64,000 bases of DNA from positions 10,436,001 through 10,500,000 of the forward strand of contig NZ_JAPNKE010000002.1 of NCBI RefSeq assembly GCF_026626665.1, written 5' to 3'. Source of the DNA: Nannocystis pusilla (lineage in GTDB: Bacteria > Myxococcota_A > Polyangia > Nannocystales > Nannocystaceae). The notes below the pieces were generated by a model. The model was given only the letters and a program-made list of their open reading frames with translations. It was not told the origin of the DNA and searched no databases. This document shows, in pieces, positions 24,967-33,535 of this stretch (positions are counted from its first letter, which is position 1; each line of letters begins with the position of its first letter). The position numbers were made by a program, and so were the translations under genes.

Positions 24967-25470
24967 ATGATGCGCAAGATGTTGATGGCCGCTCCGCTCC
25001 TCGCGTTCGCCCTCCCGTTCGCGACGCCCTCGGCGAGCGCGGCCCGGCCGCTGGCCACGCCGGCGCCCACGGCCGAGTTCTGCTGGGGCGACAGCTGCGA
25101 CGACCACGACGAGTCGATCAAGCTGATGATCTGCGTCGAGGTCCAGCTCGCGGTCGACCGCGACTACGAGTGCGAGATCCAGCAGGGCCCGCAGTGCCTG
25201 GCGAATTGCACCGCCGAGGCGATGACGCCGCTGTGCCTCAACGAGCTCGGCGACCGCGTGCGCTCGGCCGAGGCGCTGGAGGCCTGTCAGGCCGAGCGCG
25301 CGGCGACCTGTCGCAGCCAGTGCGACGGCGACGGCGCGGCGTTCTGCAGCGAGGGGGCGCGCTGGGACGACGGCCACGACGACGACGACGATGACGACGA
25401 CGGCGGGGGCGGCGGCGGGCCGATCTTCATCGACGTCGGCGTGTGCGTCTGGCTCGATCTGAAGGGTTGA
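24967..25470 (+). CDS. Secreted Cys-rich protein with poly-Asp/Gly tail (paralogue 2)
   Basis: 167 residues from ATG at 24967, preceded by AAAGGA at good ribosome-binding distance. Signal peptide MMRKMLMAAPLLAFALPFAT..ASA, then ARPLATPAPTAEFCWGDSCD, almost the same mature start as paralogue 1. Cysteines keep the same order (LMICVEV, ECEIQQGPQCLANC, LCLNELGDR, ACQAERAATCRSQC, AAFCSEG). A run of eight Asp and six Gly leads into GPIFIDVGVCVW. The pair probably arose by duplication. An acidic, metal-binding secreted or cell-surface role is inferred only from composition. Confidence 0.7.
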   Translation: MMRKMLMAAPLLAFALPFATPSASAARPLATPAPTAEFCWGDSCDDHDESIKLMICVEVQLAVDRDYECEIQQGPQCLANCTAEAMTPLCLNELGDRVRSAEALEACQAERAATCRSQCDGDGAAFCSEGARWDDGHDDDDDDDDGGGGGGPIFIDVGVCVWLDLKG

Positions 25471-26557
25471 TCGCCGGTGCCCACCGTTCGGGCCGCCGCT
25501 TCGCTCGCGCCAGGGAGCGGGCCCCGCGGCGTCCGGACGGCCTTCCAGGACCCCGGGGCGCTCCGCGCTCCGGGTCGTTCGCGCGTCGAGAGAGGGGAGT
25601 CGAGGATGTCGAAACGAACATGTTCGAAGAGACATAGGGTGGCGCGACGGGCCGATGTCCGCCGCGCGGAGCTGCGCGGCGCGACCGGGCGCCCGCGGCG
25701 GGCGCGGGCGCGGGACGAGGGCGGCGAGGGCGGCGAGCCCGGCGGGGCGAAGGCGAGGGCCGGCGACCCGCCGGCCCGGCGCGGGGCCTGGCGGAGCAGA
25801 CATGTCCCGAGTGACATGCTCGATCCGCGCCGCCCGGCGCGCGGCGTCTTGTGGGATGTCCCGAAAGACAGACAGCGCAGCGAGCGGGCCGAGGGTGCAT
25901 GTCTCGAGGGACAGGTTGCTCCCGCGGACGAGCGCCCCGGGGGCTGCGGGCGCGGACGCGTCCGGGGGCGTGCGAGCGCGTCTGCCGGCGGGCGGGGCTG
26001 AATGCGGTGGCGGGCGCGGGGCCCCGGGCATCTCGTGAGCCCGATCGATCGGGGCCCGGGGCTCGACAACGGGAGGGTCGGCGACGCCGGCCGCGTGCGG
26101 GTGCAGGACCTCGGGCCGGCGCGGGCGATCGACGCGCCGGCGTCGCCCGCCCTCGTCGCAGTCGACGAGCCGCGCGGCGAAATTGAGGACCCTGCGGTCG
26201 GCCGTGGAGCGGCGCGCTGGCCCGTCGATCCGTCCCGCGCGACCCTTCGGTCAGGCGAGCGCTCGAGACCCATGCCCGAGCGGGTGCGCGAGCGATCGTG
26301 CGGTCGGCGAGTGACGGCGCGAGACCCCGTGTGACTGCAGTCGCTGCCGCGGCGACGAGGTCGGGCGGCGGCGGCGGCGGCGGATCGGGCTGCAGCGGGC
26401 CGATGGCGCGGGGCAGAGGTCGGCGAGCAGGTGTCCGCGGGGAACGTCGGGGCGGCGGCGAACGGGCCCGCAGCCCCAGGGGGCGTGATCGCGCATTTCG
26501 CGGAAGGACGCTTCCCGCTGGCATCGCGCGGGCGAACTGCATAACTTCGGCCGACGC
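25471..26557. repeat. Long non-coding stretch with palindrome-family copies
   Basis: About 1.1 kb with open frames on both strands, as expected at this GC content, but none with recognisable content. Family copies: GAACATGTTCGAAGAGACAT at 25617-25636, ACATGTCCCGAGTGACATG near 25800, GATGTCCCGAAAGACA near 25855 and CATGTCTCGAGGGACAGG near 25900. Nothing else seen in 25950-26557. Confidence 0.5.
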
Positions 26558-28007
26558 ATGCAGGGTCGACGAGAACCGCACGAGTCGACGCTGTCGGAGA
26601 CGGCGGAGACCAACTACGACCGCGACTTCACGGCGCCGCAGCGGTTCGCGCCGGCGCTGGTGGTGTTGTGGTCGCACGACGAGCCGGAGCGGGTCGGCGA
26701 GGTGGTGGTGTTGCCGCCGACGGCGCGCGGGATGAGCTTCACGCTCGGGCGGGCGGTCGAGAGCTACGAGGATGGTTCGCTGCCGCTGACGCTGCGGCGG
26801 CTGCGTCCGTTCGCGAGCGAGGACCGCGGGCCGTTCCAGTCGGCCCGCGTGTCGCGCTGGCAGATCCGGATCACCGTCGAGCAGGGCGACGAGCTGGCGA
26901 TCGAGGGCATCGGCAAGGGCGAGCTGCGGATCAACGACCAGGCGACCCGCGGGGCCACGGTCGGGCCCGGCGACACGATCGAGGCGGTCGGGCGGTTCGT
27001 GCTGCAAGCGACGCGGCGGCCGCTCGACTGGCCGCGGACGGGCGGCTGGCCCGACCCATTCCGTTCGGCGCGGCCGATCGGTTCGGGCTGGTCGGCGAGT
27101 CGCCGGCGGCGTGGCTGCTGCGGCAGCAGATCCTGTTCCTGGCCCAGCGCGACGGGCACGTGCTGGTCGAGGGCCGAGCGGGGCCGGCAAGGAGCTGGTG
27201 GTGCGGGCGATCCACGGCGCCTCGAACCGCGGGGCGCGGCCGCTGATCGCCCGCAACGCGGCGACGATCCCCGAGCCGCTGATCGACGCCGAGCTGTTCG
27301 GCAACCTCAAGGACTATCCGAGCGCCGGGACGCCCGATCGCAGCGGGCTGTTCGGCGACGCCGACCGCTCGTCGCTGTTCCTCGACGAGATCGGCGAGCT
27401 GTCGGAGACGCTGCAGGCGAGCCTGCTGCGGGTGATGGACAGCGGCGAGTACCAGCGCCTCGGCGACTCGTCGATGCGCGCGACGGACGTGCGGATCCTG
27501 GCCGCCACCAACCGCCAGCCCGGCGAGCTCAAGCACGACTTCCTGGCCCGCTTCCTCCACCGCGTGCGCGTGCCCGGCTTCGGCGAGCGGCCGGAGGACG
27601 TGGTGCTGGTGGCGCGGCACCTGCTGCGCAGCTTCGCGGCGAGCGACCCGACGCTGGCGGAGCGCTTCTTCGTCAAGGGCGAGCCGGCGCTGAGCGCCCG
27701 CCTGGTGGTGGCCCTGGCGCACCACCGCTTCACCGCCCACACCCGCGAGCTCACCGAGCTGCTGTGGCGAGCGGTGGCGACCAGCTCGGGCCCGCTGATC
27801 GACCTGCCCGCCGACTTCGTGGCTCGCCCGGCGCCGGCGCTGACGCCCATCAGCAGCGACTCGACGGACCCGCGCGAGCTGTCGCGCGAGCAGATCGTCG
27901 CGGCCCTGGCCCGCGTCGGCGGGGTGCGCGACCGGGCCTGGCGCGAGCTCGGGCTGCGCAGCCGCGACCAGCTCAAGCGGCTGCTGAAGAAGCACGACAT
28001 CACCTGA
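26558..28007 (+). CDS. FHA-domain AAA+ (NtrC-like) regulator lacking GAFTGA, two frameshifts
   Basis: About 484 residues. N-terminal FHA-like domain (FTLGRAVESYEDG through ARVSRWQIRIT to TIEAVGRFVLQ), then an AAA+ domain with Walker A GPSGAGKELV, Walker B SSLFLDEIGEL and the sensor region RILAATNRQPGELKHDFLAR, and a Fis-like C-terminal helix-turn-helix (REQIVAALARVGGVR, LKRLLKKH). The loop that should read GAFTGA is NLKDYPSAGTPD, so classical sigma-54 contact is unlikely. Two single-base losses break the frame: a C at GACCCATTCC (about 27058) and a C at GGGCCGAGCGG (about 27180, inside Walker A). Repairing both gives a continuous protein. FHA binding of a phospho-Thr partner is inferred. Confidence 0.8.
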
Positions 28008-28029
28008 GGGGGCGGCTGCCCGGCGGGGC

Positions 28030-28405
28030 AGACGAGGCTGTCTGAAAGGACATGTCGGCTCGGCGCGAGGAGCACGACATCACCGGATGAGCCGAGCTGT
28101 CCGGAGGGACAGATGAGCCTGCCCGCAAGGACATGCTCGGCCCGGCGCGAGCACGGCGCGCGGCGGGCCGGGCGACATGTCCGAAGAGGCAGGTCACCGA
28201 GCGGGGGTGTCCGAGAGGACATGAGGGCGGCGCGGCCGCGGCGGGTGCGCGGCGGGAGCCGGGGTGTCATGTCCGAAAAGACATGTCCTTGCCGGAGCCG
28301 GCGGCGCGGCCGCTGAGGGCGCGCTGCGCCGCGGGGTCGGGCGGGCGGCGGCTGACCTCGTCGGCTCCGATGGCCGCGAGGACATGGTTTTGGGGCATGT
28401 CGCTC
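28030..28405. repeat. Cluster of palindrome-family hairpins
   Basis: At least eight copies in under 400 bases, for example CTGTCTGAAAGGACATG, CTGTCCGGAGGGACAG, CATGTCCGAAGAGGCAGG, TGTCCGAGAGGACATG, CATGTCCGAAAAGACATG and GGACATGGTTTTGGGGCATG. Loops vary (GAAA, GGAG, GAGA, TTTT) while the stems are kept. The sequence GGAGCACGACATCACC, the end of the preceding gene, is repeated near 28070, so local duplication also occurred. The remainder to 28523 has no gene. Confidence 0.8.
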
Positions 28406-28523
28406 GCTCGCCCGCTGCGGGGGCGCGCCGCGAGTAAATCGTACCGGCGGCGGGGCCGGCTCGCGCAAGCGCTGCGGTGGTCGGGCGCGGGCTCGGGCCT
28501 ACGCTTGGGCGCCAGGAGGTCGT

Positions 28524-29099
28524 ATGTCGAACGTCTTCGGCGGGCTCATGGGATGGACTGTGGTGGCGCTTTTGCTCGCGGGCGGGTGCGCCCCGCCGGA
28601 GTCGTCGCCGGGCCCGTCGGGCGAGCCGGGCGGGATGGTCAACTTCGTCGTCGCCGGTCGACCGATCGAGACCGACGACGGGCTGTACGTGCTCGAGTTC
28701 TCGCCGTTCCCGAACAGCAACTTCGCCTGGCCCTCGGCCCCCGGGCGCACGCGGATCTCCCTCGAAGTCCGCACCGGGTCCGGCTTCGTGGTCGACGACC
28801 AGGACGCCGCCGTCGACGAGACCGCCGAGGCGGGGATGCCGACGCTCCCGCTGATGTTGACGTTCGACGCCGCGGTCCCGCCGGCCACCGCGATCGGCAA
28901 GACGTTCTACCCCGACGCCTGGCCGACCAACTCCGACGGGACGCAGTGGACGCTCAACATCGACTTCTCCGCGCCGGGCGACTGGGTCCTGCCGATCACC
29001 GTGGCCGACAGCGCCGGGCACGTCGACCACGTGCGCGTCACGTTCCGGGTGATCTCGCCCGGCGGTGGCCGCCCGGCCCGGGTGCCCGGGGCCGGCTGA
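28524..29099 (+). CDS. Hypothetical lipoprotein
   Basis: 191 residues. A strong ribosome binding site (AGGAGGT, 28512-28518) precedes the ATG. Signal peptide MSNVFGGLMGWTVVALLLAGGC, short Pro/Ser/Gly linker, then a beta-rich domain with DGLYVLEFSPFPNSNFAW, MLTFDAAVPPATAIGKTFYP and PITVADSAGHVDHVRVTFRV, which resembles FixH/YtkA-like immunoglobulin-type sandwiches. That resemblance is weak, so no function is assigned. It is convergent with the ceramidase-like gene; two palindrome copies (29123-29135, 29155-29168) lie between the stops. Confidence 0.65.
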   Translation: MSNVFGGLMGWTVVALLLAGGCAPPESSPGPSGEPGGMVNFVVAGRPIETDDGLYVLEFSPFPNSNFAWPSAPGRTRISLEVRTGSGFVVDDQDAAVDETAEAGMPTLPLMLTFDAAVPPATAIGKTFYPDAWPTNSDGTQWTLNIDFSAPGDWVLPITVADSAGHVDHVRVTFRVISPGGGRPARVPGAG

Positions 29100-29191
29100 G
29101 CGGGCGCTCCGGGCCGGCATGAAGGGACATGTCCGGCCCAGAAGCGGCTGACCCGGAGGACATGTCCTTGGGCGCAGGTTTTTTGCCGCGC

Positions 29192-30720
29192 TCAGAAGTT
29201 GGCGTTGTCGGCGGTGACGAGGGCGTTGATCTTGTCGCGGGCGGTGTCGCCGGCGGTCTTGCCGAGCGACACGGTCTCCTCGTAGTTGTCGTTCTTGCCG
29301 GTCTGCCACTCGTCGCTGGGGATGAAGTAGCCGAGGGCGTCGCCGGTGTTGCCGAGGATCATCTTGTGGGGGGCCTTCATGGTCTCCTTGATCGCCAGGC
29401 CGTTGCGGGTGAGCGACTCGCCGGGGAAGGCCACGCCCTGGACCTGGGTGCCGAGGCGGAAGTAGGTGCTCTGGGTGGTGACGACCTGCGACAGGCCCAT
29501 CGACTCGAAGTCGAACTGGAGGATCCGAGCTGGGCGGCGATCTGGAACAGCAGGTTGTCGACGCCCTGCTCCCACTCGGTGTGCGACCACACCAGCGAGC
29601 CCTCGACCGGCTCGGCGGTCTCGACGGCGGCGATGGCGATATCGGCGAGCAGCTCGCCGTAGGCCTGGGCGCGGGCGAAGTCGTCGGGGTACTGGCCGTC
29701 GGGGACCTTCGGCGTGGCGTCGCCGAGGGCGCCGTTGAACAGGCTGGCGGGCGCGCCGAGGGCCGCCTCGATCTTCTGGACCGAGTAGCCGACGTAGTCG
29801 CACGAGATCTCCTTGTTGTCCTCGCCGAGGATGACCGGGTGGGCGGCGAAGTTGACGAGCGTGCCGATCCGGTTGCCCTCGAGGTCCTTGGCGTCGAGGA
29901 TCGTCATGTCGTCGTCGGTGAAGCCCCAGCCGCGGCGGTTGTTGTTCGGCGCCTTGATCGTGGCGACCGCCAGCGTGGCCGGCACGCGGGCGTCCCACGC
30001 GGCCGCCATGCTGTGGGCGATCTCGTCGTTGATGAAGTCGCGGTAGTCGCCGGGCACGCCGCCCCACAGGCCCATGAGGTCGGGGGCCGAGTGGCTGTGG
30101 GTGGTGCCGACCAGGATCTGGGCCTCGTCGAGGCCGGTGAGCTCGGCGACCTTCTGCCGCACGGCGCGGGTGTTCTGGTTGCCCATGCCCGGGAGGTCGA
30201 CGATCGCCATGATGACGCCGCCGCCGTCACCCTCGATGGCGAAGCTGCGGGCGAAGACCGCGTCATGCACGCCCTGGGCCGGGCCGCGCGTGAACGGGGC
30301 CCCGTAGGCGCCCATGTAGACGTTCTGGTCGAGGTGAGCGTCGCTCGGCGAGACGTCGGCCGTGTGGACGCCGATGAGGAAGCCGTCGACCGGGCCTTCG
30401 GTGGTGGTGTCGGTGTCGCTCGTGGTGGTGGTCGCGGTGGTGTCGGGCCCGTCGGTGGTGCTGGTGGTCGTCGAGGTGACGGGGCTCGAGGTCGAGGTGG
30501 TGTCGGTGTCGCCGGTGGTGGTGGTGGCGGAGGTGGTCGAGGTCGGGGTGGTCGGGTCGACGCCGGTGCTGGTCGGGCCCGGGGTGTCGGTGGTGCCGGT
30601 CGAGGCGCCGGGGCCGGTCGTGGTCGAATCGTCGGTGCCGCCGGTGCTGCCGCCCGGGTCGCTGCCGCCGCAGGCGAGGGAGAAGAAGAGCGGGACGAAC
30701 AGCAGACGCGGTGTCGACAT
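29192..30720 (-). CDS. Neutral/alkaline ceramidase-like lipoprotein, frameshifted
   Basis: About 510 residues. Signal peptide MSTPRLLFVPLFFSLAC, a Thr/Ser-rich linker to about residue 110, then the catalytic-type domain: GVHTADVSPSDAH, YMGAYG, LVGTTHSHSAPDLMG (zinc-ligand-like histidines) and NFAAHPVILGEDN. The family cleaves the N-acyl bond of ceramides or related lipids outside the cell. The C-terminal part (ILQFDFESMGLSQVVTTQS onward) lies in another frame; one G lost at CTCGGATCC near 29527 explains it. Activity on sphingolipids is plausible because some myxobacteria make sphingolipids, but this is inference. Confidence 0.8.
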
Positions 30721-31225
30721 AGGAGTGGACGGTGACCATAGCGGAAGGCCGCGGGCGCTCGCCAGGGGGCGAGGCTCACGGGCGCGAGGGCAGCGGACGT
30801 GCGGACACGCGGGGCCGATCGATCACGCACCGCGAGCGCGGCGGCGAGGCGCGGGGCGGGCCGTGCAGCGGCTCACATGCGCGTACGAGACGGGGCCGGA
30901 GATGCGCTCGGGGGGCGTCGGCGGAGCTTTCGGCGGGGACATGCTTCCAGGGCCCGAGAGCCTGTCGTCGGCCAGCGCGAAGCCGACCGGGTGACTTGGG
31001 GGTGGGACGAGAGCCGGAGGTGGTCCGCGGGTGAGTGGGTCGAGGATTGAATCACTCGCCGCGAGCGGCCTGGGTTTGGTGAGGCGATTTCGCCGGGACT
31101 TGCGAACGCTCCTTCGCTCGCGTGGGGTCGCTCGCGTACGGTCGCTGGAGCCCGGGTCGTCGGACCGGCGAGTCGGAGGCGTCGTCGGCGCGGAGGCGGG
31201 CGGCTGCGACGGAATGGCGCGGACC

Positions 31226-31240
31226 TGCAATCGGATTGCA
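31226..31240. promoter_or_regulatory. Perfect 15-bp palindrome upstream of the AraC gene
   Basis: TGCAATC-G-GATTGCA, 31 bases before the start codon, in an AT-richer patch. A related TTGCATTA lies at 31253-31260. Such a site could be an operator for the regulator itself. The rest of 30721-31225 holds one palindrome-family copy (30937-30971) and no gene. Confidence 0.5.
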
Positions 31241-31270
31241 AAAGCTTCCCGGTTGCATTACGCCTGAAGC

Positions 31271-32104
31271 ATGCGCATCGACGATCGCCGGCCCGACGAC
31301 CGCCCCGTGTTCGTGCGGCACCATCACGTCGGCCGGTGCGCGGGGCCGCAGGTGCCGGTGGTGCACGGGTTTTCGGCGGTGGTGTTCTACGTCGACGGCC
31401 GCGCCGAGGTCGAGCAGCGCGGGCGAGTGCGGGTCGCGGCGGGGGACGTGCAGATCGTGCCGGCCGGCGAGGCGCACCGGACGATCTGCGGCGGCGGGGC
31501 CGAGGCGTGGGGGGTCGGCTTCGATCCGGTCTATTTGGCCGCCTCGGAGCACGCGGGGTTGCTCGATCCGTTCGAGCGCGTGCGGGCCGGCGCCGCTGCG
31601 GTGCTGCCGATCCCCGCGGAGCGGCAGGAGCATCTGCGGCGGGTGATCGCCGAGCTGCGCGAGGAGTCGGCCCAGGCGCCGACGGCCCTGCAGGCGCAGG
31701 TGCAGCGCAGCCTGCTGACGCTGGTGCTGGCGGAGGTGGTGCGCGCGACGCCGGTCGGCGGCGAGTCGACGCAGGCGCCGCTGGTGGCGCAGGCGCTGCG
31801 GTACATCGAGCGCCGCTGTCTGGCGCCGATCTCGCTGCGCGACGTGGCGGCGGCGCTGGACCGCTCGCCGGCCTACGTGACGACGGCGCTGCGCGTGGCC
31901 ACCGGGCGCACCGCCCAGCAGTGGATCGCGGTCGGTCGACTGGCGGAGGCGCGGCGTCGCCTGTTGACCAGCGACGAGACGGTCGAGGCGATCGCGGGGC
32001 GGGTCGGCGGCCTCGATCCGACGCACTTCATCCGCATGTTTCGCCGCGAGCACGGCTGCACGCCGGCAGCCTGGCGCGCGGAGCATCGCCGCCCGCGGGC
32101 GTGA
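31271..32104 (+). CDS. AraC-family transcriptional regulator
   Basis: 277 residues. An N-terminal cupin-like effector domain (VHGFSAVVFYVDGRAEVEQ, GDVQIVPAGEAHRTICG) and a C-terminal double helix-turn-helix: ISLRDVAAALDRSPAYVTTA and ETVEAIAGRVGGLDPTHFIR, followed by FRREHGCTPAAWR, the standard AraC ending. It probably senses a small ligand in the cupin pocket. No target can be named, but the thioredoxin-reductase-like gene converges 315 bases downstream across a tandem repeat. The start ATG is closely preceded by a palindromic candidate operator. Confidence 0.92.
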   Translation: MRIDDRRPDDRPVFVRHHHVGRCAGPQVPVVHGFSAVVFYVDGRAEVEQRGRVRVAAGDVQIVPAGEAHRTICGGGAEAWGVGFDPVYLAASEHAGLLDPFERVRAGAAAVLPIPAERQEHLRRVIAELREESAQAPTALQAQVQRSLLTLVLAEVVRATPVGGESTQAPLVAQALRYIERRCLAPISLRDVAAALDRSPAYVTTALRVATGRTAQQWIAVGRLAEARRRLLTSDETVEAIAGRVGGLDPTHFIRMFRREHGCTPAAWRAEHRRPRA

Positions 32105-32136
32105 AGTGGGGATGCGGGTGATTATCGCGCGAGCGT

Positions 32137-32400
32137 CGCGGATGCGGCATCCCTCGCGGCGGCGCGAGCATCCTCCGTTGCGGTTCGCGTCACTCGTATC
32201 ACTGCGGATGCCGCATCCCTCGCGGCGCTCGCGTCACTCGAAGCGATGCGGATGCGGCATCCCTCGCGGCGGCGCGAGCATCACTCGCGGTGGCGGCTCG
32301 CGTCACTCGAAGCGATCCGGATGCGGCATCCCTCGCGGCGGGCGCGAGCATCACTCGCGGTGGCGGCTCGCGTCACTCGAAGCGATGCGGATGCGGCAGC
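32137..32400. repeat. Tandem repeat, about 69-bp unit, four copies
   Basis: Units begin GCGGATGCGGCATCCCTCGC and end GCGTCACTCGAAGCGAT. Copies start near 32137, 32205, 32248, 32317 and (partial) 32387. The second copy lacks about 25 bases. The third and fourth are almost identical, suggesting recent duplication. It fills the gap between the AraC stop and the stop of the converging oxidoreductase gene. Confidence 0.85.
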
Positions 32401-32419
32401 GCCAGCATCGTCCATGCGC

Positions 32420-33334
32420 TCATGCGTCGAGCTGGCCGGCCAGCGCCAGCTCGATCGTGAGGGCGTGGTTGATCATCGCGCCCGCCTGGTAGCCGGCGGC
32501 CGCGGAGAACACGGCGCCTTGCAGGCCGGTGGTGAGATCGCCGGCCGCGTACACGCCCGGGTGCGAGGTCTGTTTGTGCATGTCGACCTGGACGAAGCCG
32601 TGCTCGTCGAGCGCGAGGCCCAGGGCGGTGACGAGCCCGACCTGGTGCTGCCTGGGGCGCACGAAGAGGCCCTCGATGGCGACCCGGGCGCCGTCGGCGA
32701 GCTCGACCGCGGTCAACGCGTCGTCGCCGACGAGTCGGGCGAGCTTGCGCGTCTCGATCGCCACGCCGGCGCGGGCCAGGCGGGCGCGCGTGTCGTCGGG
32801 GACGGCGAAGGCGTCGTCGGTGAACACCACCAGCTCGCGGGTCCAGCCGCGCAGGAGCAGCGACCACTCGAGCATCTCCGGGCTCGGGCTCAGGTAGCCG
32901 AGCGGCCGCTCGCGCAACTCCCAGCCGTGGCAATAGGGGCAGAGGTGGACGCTCTTGCCCCACAGGGCGGCGATGCCCGGCAGCGGCGGCAGCTCGTCGA
33001 CGAGGCCGGTGCACAGCAGGACGCGCCGCGCGGTCACGCGGCTGCCGTCGCCGAGAGTGAGGGCGAACGAGTCGGGGCCGCGCGCGGCGATGTCCTGGAC
33101 CCGGGTGTCGCGCACGGCGACGCTCGGGTAGGCGGTCAGCTCGGCGCGGGCGATGCGGCGGAACTCGGCGGGCGGGGTGCCGTCGCGGGTGACGAAGCCC
33201 TGGATGTGGGCGGCCGCGGCGTTGCGCGGCTCGCCGGCGTCGCACAGGAGGGTGCGCTTGCGGGCGCGCCCGAGGGCGAGCGCGGCGCTCAGGCCGGCCG
33301 GTCCGCCGCCGACGATGACGATGTCGAGATCCAT
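32420..33334 (-). CDS. Thioredoxin-reductase-like FAD/NAD(P) oxidoreductase
   Basis: 304 residues. Rossmann FAD motif IVIVGGGPAGLSAALALGR, redox-type CPYCHGWE near residue 138, and the C-terminal FAD segment GVYAAGDLTTG. It resembles bacterial thioredoxin-reductase-like proteins that carry CPYC. The ATG at 33334 has AGGAAAG upstream and gives the usual cytoplasmic start. However, the same frame is open to an upstream ATG at 33460, and that extension contains LTRRAVLGWAGLTGLAAC, a twin-arginine signal with a lipobox, so an exported form is conceivable. Substrate unknown. Confidence 0.85.
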   Translation of the reverse strand: MDLDIVIVGGGPAGLSAALALGRARKRTLLCDAGEPRNAAAAHIQGFVTRDGTPPAEFRRIARAELTAYPSVAVRDTRVQDIAARGPDSFALTLGDGSRVTARRVLLCTGLVDELPPLPGIAALWGKSVHLCPYCHGWELRERPLGYLSPSPEMLEWSLLLRGWTRELVVFTDDAFAVPDDTRARLARAGVAIETRKLARLVGDDALTAVELADGARVAIEGLFVRPRQHQVGLVTALGLALDEHGFVQVDMHKQTSHPGVYAAGDLTTGLQGAVFSAAAGYQAGAMINHALTIELALAGQLDA

Positions 33335-33535
33335 CGAAATTCTTTCCTGCGGAGCGGCAGGCGAGGGTCGGGGCGTGCACGCGGCCAGGCCGGTCAGGCC
33401 GGCCCATCCGAGCACCGCGCGCCGGGTTAAGCCTCGACGAAAATTCCGCCGCGTCCGCATGCCGTGAATGTCGGCCCCGCCGCGGGACGGCGCCAGAGCG
33501 CGGGTTTCTCTGCGATCGGTCGATCTTTCGCCGCG

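Noticed and set aside
25471..26557. Small proteins starting with MS.. from palindrome ATG codons
   Set aside because: The element contains ATGTC, so many spurious frames begin Met-Ser at these hairpins; none shows coding content.
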